From Lewinellaceae bacterium (lineage in GTDB: Bacteria; Bacteroidota; Bacteroidia; Chitinophagales; Saprospiraceae): 64,000 nucleotides of DNA. Below the pieces are notes generated by a model. That model was given only the letters and a program-made list of their open reading frames with translations. It ran no database searches and was not told the origin of the DNA. Positions 58,166 to 64,000 of this stretch are shown here, one piece after another. Positions within the stretch are counted from its first letter, which is position 1. Each line of letters starts with the position of its first letter. Position numbers and translations under genes: made by a program. Where the stretch lies: contig JACJXX010000002.1 in assembly GCA_020636435.1 (NCBI GenBank), forward strand, positions 930,001-994,000. Reading direction: 5' to 3'.

Positions 58166-61100
58166 ATGCTTAATGCACTTATTCGATTCTTCCTGGAAAA
58201 CAAGCTGGTTGCCTGGATTCTGCTGCTGTTTTTCACAGGATGGGGCATTGTCTCCGCGCCCTTTGACTTTAATGTCAACTGGCTGCCCCGCGACCCCGTT
58301 GCGGTAGACGCTATCCCCGACATCGGTGAGAACCAGCAGATCGTCTTCACCCGCTGGATGGGGCGGTCGCCGCAGGATGTGGAAGACCAGATTTCCTACC
58401 CGCTCACCTCAGCCTTGCTGGGCATTCCCGGGGTGAGGACCATCCGGAGCAACTCCATGTTTGGGTTCTCCACCATTTACATCATTTTTCAGGAGGAGGT
58501 GGAGTTTTACTGGAGCCGCTCCCGGATACTGGAAAAGCTGAACTCCCTGCCCGCCAACCTGCTGCCCGACGGGGTCCAGCCTGCCCTCGGGCCGGATGCC
58601 ACCGCCCTGGGGCAAATCTATTGGTATACGCTGGAAGGCCGGGACCCTGACGGCAACCCCACCGGGGGCTGGGATCCGCACGAACTGCGCACCATACAGG
58701 ATTATTACGTGCGCTACGGCCTGTCCTCCGCCGAAGGGGTGTCGGAAGTGGCGTCTGTGGGAGGGTTTGTAAAGGAATACCAGATCGATGTCGACCCGGA
58801 CGCCATGAAAATCCACCGCATCACATTGGAGCAGGTGATGGCTGCGGTCAAAGGAAGCAACATAGACATCGGCGCTCAGACCATGGAGATCAACCTGGCA
58901 GAATATTTCGTGCGGGGGCTGGGGTACATCAAAAATGTGGAGGATATTGAGTACTCGGTGGTGGCGGTGAACGACAACGTTCCCGTTTACATCAAGGATG
59001 TTGCCCGGGTGAATATCGGCCCTGCCACCAGGCGGGGCGCGCTGGATAAGTCCGGGGCTGAAGCGGTCGGCGGCGTGGTGGTGGCCCGCTACGGCGCCAA
59101 CCCCATGCAGGTTATCGAAAATGTAAAAGCTAAAATTGCGGAACTGGAGCCGGGGCTTCCTGCCAAAACTTTGGAAGACGGAACCATTTCTCAGGTGAAA
59201 ATCATACCATTTTACGACCGCACCCAACTGATCCGGGAGACCATCGGCACGTTGGAAGAGGCGCTCACCCTGGAAGTGCTCATCACCGTGATCGTGGTCA
59301 TCCTGATGTTGTTCAACCTGAAGTCGTCGCTTTTGGTGTCCGGCGCGCTGCCGGTGGCGGTGTTGATGTGCTTTGTAGCCATGCGGCAGTTCGGGATCGA
59401 CGCCAACATCGTTTCCCTTTCCGGCATTGCAATCGCCATTGGCACCATGGTGGACATGGGGATCGTGCTGACGGAAAGCATGGTGAAAAACATAAAAGAA
59501 GCGCCGCCGGGAAAATCGCTGCTGACAACTATTTATGAAGCGACGGTTGAGGTAGCCTCAGCGGTGATCACGGCGGTTTCCACCACCATTGTGAGCTTTC
59601 TGCCCGTTTTCGCCATGGAAGCGGCGGAAGGCAAGTTGTTCCGGCCTCTGGCCTTTACCAAAACCTTTGCGCTGCTTGCCTCTATCGTTCTGGCGATTAC
59701 GGTATTGCCGCCCCTGGCGCACAGCCTGTTTTCTATACAGCCGAAGAAAAGCCGCTGGCGCTATGTTTCCAACCTGGTGTTGCTGGTGGGGGGTGTTTTG
59801 GTGGCAATGCTGTTCAATTTCTGGTTCGGAATGATCGTCATCCTGGTATCACTGTTCGAAGTATCGGGTATTTGGATAAGCGACAACCTTTCGGATAAAA
59901 CGGCAACTGTTTACAACTGGCTCAAAAACATATTCTATGCCGGGCTGGTTGCTTTTTTCCTGACCCGGGCCTGGATGCCTCTGGGAGTGAACGAAAGCGT
60001 GCTGACGAATTTCATTTTTGTGGGCGGCATCATAACGGCGCTGATGCTGGTGTTTTTCACCCTTATCCATTTCTACGAGCAGGTGCTGCGTTTTTTCCTG
60101 CGTTTCCGCTGGTTGTTCCTGCTTGCAGTCGCCAGCCTCGTAATATGGGGAGTTAACATTTTAAGAAATACCGGGCAGGAATTTATGCCCTCCCTCAATG
60201 AAGGCTCCTTCTTGCTGATGCCGACCGCCATGCCGCATACCGGTATTCAGCAGAATACCAACAACCTGCGGGCGCTCGATATGGCGGTTACCGCCATCCC
60301 GGAGGTGGAATCGGTCGTCGGGAAAATGGGCCGGGTGGAAAGCGCCCTCGACCCTGCCCCCATTTCCATGTACGAAAATATCATCCTGTACAAGACGGAA
60401 TACAAGGTGAACAAGGACGGCCATCGCATCCGATATAAAGTAGGCGAGAACGGGGAGTACCTCCGGAATGAAAACGGAGAGCTTATTGAAAGCCCCAACG
60501 GAAAATACTACCGCCAATGGCGGGATCACATTCGGAGCCCGGACGACATCTGGCAGGAAATCGTGGCAGCTACCCGGCTGCCCGGCGTCACCTCTGCGCC
60601 CAAGCTGCAACCCATCGAGACCCGCCTGGTGATGCTTCAGACCGGCATGCGCGCGCCGATGGGCATTAAGGTTAAAGGGCCTGACCTTACCACTATTCAG
60701 GATTTTGGCCTGCAACTCGAAAAATACCTCAAAGAAGTAAATGGCGTAAAAGCTGCCGCCGTGTTCGCCGACCGCATTGTCGGCAAGCCCTACCTGGAGT
60801 TTAACATAGACCGGCAGGCCATTGCCCGCCACGGGTTGTCCATCGAGCAGGTTCAGCGGCACATCCAGGCGGCAGTGGGCGGCATGATGATGACCACGAC
60901 GGTGGAAGGACGGGAGCGTTTTCCGGTGCGCATCCGCTACCCCCGCGAGTTGCGCAGCGACCCGGAAGTGGTGAAGCGCATACTGGTGTCCACCAAAACG
61001 GGCAGCCAAATCCCCTTGGGCGAGCTGATGCAAATCGAATACCGGCAGGGCCCGCAGTCGATTAAAAGCGAAGACGGCTTTCTGGTGGGGTACGTGCTTT

Positions 61101-61873
61101 TCGACCGGGACGCCGGGCAGGCGGAGGTGACCGTGGTGAACAATGCCCAAAAACATCTTGAAGAAAAGATCAACAGCGGCGAACTGGCAGTGCCGCCCGG
61201 CGTCAGCTATCGCTTTGCCGGCACCTACGAACAGCAGGTGAGGGCCAGCAAGCGCCTCAGCCTGGTATTGCCCATCGCCCTGGGCATCATTTTCCTCATC
61301 CTCTACTTTGAATTCCGCTCGGTAGCCGTGACGGCCATGGTGTTCAGCGGCGTATTCATTGCCTTTTCCGGCGGGTTTATCATGATCTGGCTCTACGGGC
61401 AACCCTGGTTTATGGACTTCGAACTGTTTGGAACCAATATGCGCGACCTTTTTCAGATGCACCCCATCAACCTCAGCGTGGCGGTTTGGGTGGGTTTTTT
61501 GGCCTTGTTCGGGGTGGCTACCGATGATGGCGTTCTGGTGGCCACCTTCATCAGAGACCGGTTTAAAGAGAACCAGCCCAAATCGGTGGAGGGCATCCGG
61601 CAAGCCATAGTGGAGGGCGGCCTGCGGCGGGTTCGCCCTGCGACCATGACCGCCGCCACTACGATCCTGGCATTGCTCCCGATCCTTACCTCCACCGGGC
61701 GCGGCGCCGACGTGATGGTGCCGATGGCCATACCCTCATTTGGCGGCATGTGCCTGCAACTGCTCACCATGTTTACGGTGCCGGTCCTTTACAGTATGTG
61801 GAAAGAAGGGCAGTTGAAATGGGCTCAATGGTTTGGCGATAAAAACGAAGAGACTAATGAAGCATCAGCATAA
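58166..61873 (+). CDS. cusA: CusA/CzcA-family heavy-metal RND efflux transporter
   Basis: This 1235-residue inner-membrane RND pump has the HME-RND landmarks: N-terminal helix (NKLVAWILLLFFTGWGIV), DAIPDIGENQQIVFTRWMGRSPQDVEDQISYPLTSALLGIPGVRTIR, and transmembrane clusters such as LSGIAIAIGTMVDMGIVLTESM and WVGFLALFGVATDDGVLVATF, with acidic residues. It is about 190 residues longer than CzcA of Proteobacteria, owing to an extra multi-helix insert (about 530-660) and an insert near 745-790 rich in Lys, Asn and Gly. It exports Cu(I)/Ag(I) or other metals with CusB and CusC, encoded next. Confidence 0.9.
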   Translation: MLNALIRFFLENKLVAWILLLFFTGWGIVSAPFDFNVNWLPRDPVAVDAIPDIGENQQIVFTRWMGRSPQDVEDQISYPLTSALLGIPGVRTIRSNSMFGFSTIYIIFQEEVEFYWSRSRILEKLNSLPANLLPDGVQPALGPDATALGQIYWYTLEGRDPDGNPTGGWDPHELRTIQDYYVRYGLSSAEGVSEVASVGGFVKEYQIDVDPDAMKIHRITLEQVMAAVKGSNIDIGAQTMEINLAEYFVRGLGYIKNVEDIEYSVVAVNDNVPVYIKDVARVNIGPATRRGALDKSGAEAVGGVVVARYGANPMQVIENVKAKIAELEPGLPAKTLEDGTISQVKIIPFYDRTQLIRETIGTLEEALTLEVLITVIVVILMLFNLKSSLLVSGALPVAVLMCFVAMRQFGIDANIVSLSGIAIAIGTMVDMGIVLTESMVKNIKEAPPGKSLLTTIYEATVEVASAVITAVSTTIVSFLPVFAMEAAEGKLFRPLAFTKTFALLASIVLAITVLPPLAHSLFSIQPKKSRWRYVSNLVLLVGGVLVAMLFNFWFGMIVILVSLFEVSGIWISDNLSDKTATVYNWLKNIFYAGLVAFFLTRAWMPLGVNESVLTNFIFVGGIITALMLVFFTLIHFYEQVLRFFLRFRWLFLLAVASLVIWGVNILRNTGQEFMPSLNEGSFLLMPTAMPHTGIQQNTNNLRALDMAVTAIPEVESVVGKMGRVESALDPAPISMYENIILYKTEYKVNKDGHRIRYKVGENGEYLRNENGELIESPNGKYYRQWRDHIRSPDDIWQEIVAATRLPGVTSAPKLQPIETRLVMLQTGMRAPMGIKVKGPDLTTIQDFGLQLEKYLKEVNGVKAAAVFADRIVGKPYLEFNIDRQAIARHGLSIEQVQRHIQAAVGGMMMTTTVEGRERFPVRIRYPRELRSDPEVVKRILVSTKTGSQIPLGELMQIEYRQGPQSIKSEDGFLVGYVLFDRDAGQAEVTVVNNAQKHLEEKINSGELAVPPGVSYRFAGTYEQQVRASKRLSLVLPIALGIIFLILYFEFRSVAVTAMVFSGVFIAFSGGFIMIWLYGQPWFMDFELFGTNMRDLFQMHPINLSVAVWVGFLALFGVATDDGVLVATFIRDRFKENQPKSVEGIRQAIVEGGLRRVRPATMTAATTILALLPILTSTGRGADVMVPMAIPSFGGMCLQLLTMFTVPVLYSMWKEGQLKWAQWFGDKNEETNEASA

Positions 61874-63098
61874 AATAATGGCCGGGCTTGCTCTGCTCCT
61901 GTTTGCATTTGGGCAGAAAACGAGCGCACAGCCCCTGCAAAACTTATTGCTGGCGGCCGACAGCGCCAACCTGGAATTGAAGGCCCTTCACCAGGAATAC
62001 CTCGCCGCTCTGGAAAAGGCGCCGCAGGTAAGCCAACTGCCGGAACCGGAAGCGGGCCTGGGCGTTTTTCCATTGCCGGTGGAAACCCGCCTGGGGCCAC
62101 AATGGGTTCGCCTGAGCGCCACTCAAATGTTTCCCTGGAAAGGAACCCTGGAGGCCCGGAAAGATGTGGCGCTGGCCATGGCAAAGGCTCAGTTTGAGCA
62201 AATCGCCGCCTCCCGCCTCAACCTCCATTATCAGGTCAAACAGGCCTATTTCCAGCTTTACGATCTGGAGGAGCGGCAGCAGATCCTGCAGAAAAGCATT
62301 GACATTTTCAGGACGCTCGAATCCATCGCCACTACCCGGGTGGAAACCGGCAAGGCCAACCTGGCCGACGTGCTGCGCATTCAAATCCGCATCCGGGGCC
62401 TGGAGGAGGAGTTGAACCTGCTGGACAATCAAAAGAAAAAGCCGTTGGCGGTGATCAACCAATTGCTGAACCGGCCGGAACAGTCGCCGGTGGCACTGGA
62501 TGACACCTTGCTTCTGGCGGACCCTCCCTACGAGCGCACCGCCTTGCTCGAAGGCATCCAGGAGGGCCACCCGATGCTGCGCATGTTCAGCCTGCAGCAG
62601 GAGGCCGCTCAACGGTCTATCGAGCTAAACGCCCTGGAAGGGAAACCTTCCTTTGGGGTGGGGGTGGATTACATCGCCGTTGGCAAACGCACGGATGCCG
62701 ATCCTGCGCACAACGGGAGGGATATTCTCTCGCCCAGGATGAGCGTCCGCATTCCACTTTACCGGGAAAAATACCGCGCAAAAGAGCAGGAGGAAAGGCT
62801 GAGGATGCAGGCTTTGGAAACACGAAAACAAAACCTCTTCCTGCAATTTCGAAGCGCTATTGAACAGGCATACACCGACCTGGAAGACGGGAGGATCAAA
62901 TACCGGCTTTTTCAGGAGCAGAAGGCTACTACGCAATCGGTCATTGAACTGTTGCTCGCCGCTTACAGCAACGAAGGAGCCAGCTTCATCGACCTGCTTC
63001 AACTGGAAGATCAACTGATCCAATACGACCTGATGATGCTTACCGCCGTGGTGAAAAGTCACCTGGCGCAGGCGGCGATTGAAAGATATATACCTTAA
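61857..63098 (+). CDS. cusC: TolC-family outer-membrane efflux protein (CusC-like)
   Basis: From ATG 61857 (overlapping cusA by 17 bp) this is 413 residues with a signal peptide (MKHQHKIMAGLALLLFAFGQ). It is a TolC-type helical channel: long amphipathic coiled helices, RLNLHYQVKQAYFQLYDLEER, TTRVETGKANLADVLRIQIRI and a second half ending NEGASFIDLLQLEDQLIQYDL. It forms the outer-membrane exit duct of the RND complex. The overlap shows translational coupling with cusA. Confidence 0.88.
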   Translation: MKHQHKIMAGLALLLFAFGQKTSAQPLQNLLLAADSANLELKALHQEYLAALEKAPQVSQLPEPEAGLGVFPLPVETRLGPQWVRLSATQMFPWKGTLEARKDVALAMAKAQFEQIAASRLNLHYQVKQAYFQLYDLEERQQILQKSIDIFRTLESIATTRVETGKANLADVLRIQIRIRGLEEELNLLDNQKKKPLAVINQLLNRPEQSPVALDDTLLLADPPYERTALLEGIQEGHPMLRMFSLQQEAAQRSIELNALEGKPSFGVGVDYIAVGKRTDADPAHNGRDILSPRMSVRIPLYREKYRAKEQEERLRMQALETRKQNLFLQFRSAIEQAYTDLEDGRIKYRLFQEQKATTQSVIELLLAAYSNEGASFIDLLQLEDQLIQYDLMMLTAVVKSHLAQAAIERYIP

Positions 63099-63128
63099 TA
63101 CTACTTTGTTGGTTTAAAATTAACCAAT

Positions 63129-64000
63129 ATGAACAACTTGAAAATATTCCTCATTATCATCATAACCGCTCTCCTCAGCCTGGGAGCAGGCTACCTGATC
63201 TTTGGAAACAGGACTGTGGCGAGCCAGGAGCATGAGAACCCACCGCCAGCCACCATGGAATCCAAGGAAATCTGGACCTGCTCCATGCACCCGCAGATCA
63301 GGCAGAATGAACCCGGAAACTGCCCTATTTGCGGCATGGAACTCATACCGCTGAACGAAGCCTCCTCTTCGGACAACCCCCTGGTCATGGAAATGACTCC
63401 GGAGGCGGTAAAATTGGCAAACATACAGACTGTAGCCGTAGGGAATGCCAACGGCGCCAATACCAAAACAATCGCTCTAACCGGCAAAGTGCAAACGGAC
63501 GAGCGGCTTGTTTCCAGCCAGGTAGCCCATGTTCCCGGCAGGATCGAGCAACTTTTTGTCACTTTCACCGGCGAGCAGGTGCTTAAGGGCCAGCGATTGG
63601 CCACGATATACTCCCCGGAGCTGGTCAGCGCGCAACGGGAGCTGATCGAAGCGCTCAAATGGAAAGGTGCTCAGCCCCAATTGCTGGAAGCCGCCCGCAA
63701 CAAGCTCCGCAACTGGAAGGTGCCCGGCGCCACTATCGCAGAGATAGAAAATTCGAAAGAAGTACAATCCAATATTACGGTATTCGCCGATCAGAGCGGA
63801 GTAGTGCTGAAGCGCCGGGTATCCGTGGGCGATTACCTCAAAGAAGGCGAGGTCTTGTTTGATATTGCCAGGCTGGACCGGGTATGGGTGTTGTTTGATG
63901 CTTATGAAGAGGACCTTGCCGAGATCAGAGTGGGCGATGTCGTTTCGTATACGGCGCCCGCCATTCCCGGGCGAATCTTCAGCGCCCGCATTTCCTTTAT
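63129..64000 (+). CDS. cusB: CusB-like periplasmic adaptor with N-terminal metal-binding domain, 3' end beyond the window
   Basis: The reading frame from ATG 63129 stays open to the right edge (290 codons). After a membrane anchor (FLIIIITALLSLGAGYLIF) comes a heavy-metal-binding domain (IWTCSMHPQIRQNEPGNCPICGMEL, about 48-75) that carries Cys, His and Met ligands. The barrel-sandwich and beta-barrel regions of RND adaptors follow (TGKVQTDERLVSSQ, HVPGRIEQLFVTFTGEQVLKGQ, VFADQSGVVLKRRVSVGDYLKEGEVLF). It bridges CusA and CusC and hands over metal. It is 30 bp after cusC. Confidence 0.9.
   Translation, partial: MNNLKIFLIIIITALLSLGAGYLIFGNRTVASQEHENPPPATMESKEIWTCSMHPQIRQNEPGNCPICGMELIPLNEASSSDNPLVMEMTPEAVKLANIQTVAVGNANGANTKTIALTGKVQTDERLVSSQVAHVPGRIEQLFVTFTGEQVLKGQRLATIYSPELVSAQRELIEALKWKGAQPQLLEAARNKLRNWKVPGATIAEIENSKEVQSNITVFADQSGVVLKRRVSVGDYLKEGEVLFDIARLDRVWVLFDAYEEDLAEIRVGDVVSYTAPAIPGRIFSARISF

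Overview
The window looks like chromosome from a member of the Bacteroidota, most likely the Saprospiria (Saprospiraceae/Lewinellaceae-like). Evidence: two secreted proteins carry type IX secretion (T9SS) C-terminal sorting domains; several genes are preceded by TAnnTTTG-type Bacteroidota -7 boxes; many lipoproteins and periplasmic proteins are of Bacteroidota-specific kinds (HYC_CC_PP, MbnP-like, long CusA); and coding DNA is moderately GC-rich. The lineage is an inference, because no rRNA or other marker is present. No tRNA, rRNA or CRISPR array was seen.

Layout. 1-8.7 kb: a calcineurin-type phosphoesterase cut by the left edge, a C1 peptidase, a 1.1-kb spacer of palindromic repeats, a CAT-fold acetyltransferase, two paralogous glycogen-binding (CBM48-like) proteins, a VOC protein, a Uma2 nuclease and PaaK. 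9-20 kb: two T9SS cargo proteins, an HpcH/HpaI aldolase, an AT-rich XRE-regulator/partner pair, a membrane AraC regulator, a HAD-GNAT fusion, a GNAT, a hexapeptide acetyltransferase, an NmrA-like protein and a cytochrome c. 20-34 kb: glycogen branching enzyme GlgB, VapBC, hydroxybutyrate dehydrogenase, a patatin, a GH13 glucosidase, a 974-residue kinase-receiver-cyclase hybrid, RhlE and a GH63-like glycosidase. 34-40.3 kb: an App1 phosphatase and a minus-strand copper-type cluster (Cys-rich small protein, outer-membrane protein, DUF4625-like lipoprotein, MbnP, MbnH) in which an IS630 element has split the DUF4625-like gene. 40.5-48 kb: a VWA lipoprotein, homocysteine methyltransferase, an AT-rich TIR-S24 peptidase fusion gene beside a MITE, a GNAT and maltosyltransferase GlgE. 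48-64 kb: a kelch-like protein, a universal stress protein, an outer-membrane barrel, a membrane C1 peptidase, FabG, a VWA lipoprotein, a second di-haem peroxidase, an AbiEii-type pair and a CusA-CusC-CusB copper/silver efflux operon running off the right edge.

Two functional themes recur. Storage glucan and maltose metabolism is represented by GlgB, GlgE, a GH13 alpha-glucosidase, a GH63-like glycosidase and two CBM48-like proteins, scattered rather than in one operon. Copper handling is represented by the MbnP/MbnH cluster and the Cus operon with its HYC_CC_PP partner.

The most unusual gene is at 44083-44955. It is a TIR domain with the conserved Glu, joined to a LexA/UmuD-type S24 autopeptidase domain with a correctly spaced Ala-Gly site, Ser and Lys, and no DNA-binding domain. 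It suggests a protease-switched TIR effector, possibly anti-phage. The second striking feature is the density of small palindromic elements: a 145-bp IS66-like MITE in two copies, each with 8-bp target duplications; a 165-bp palindrome in two identical copies 47.8 kb apart plus a diverged relative; and several single-copy long inverted repeats.
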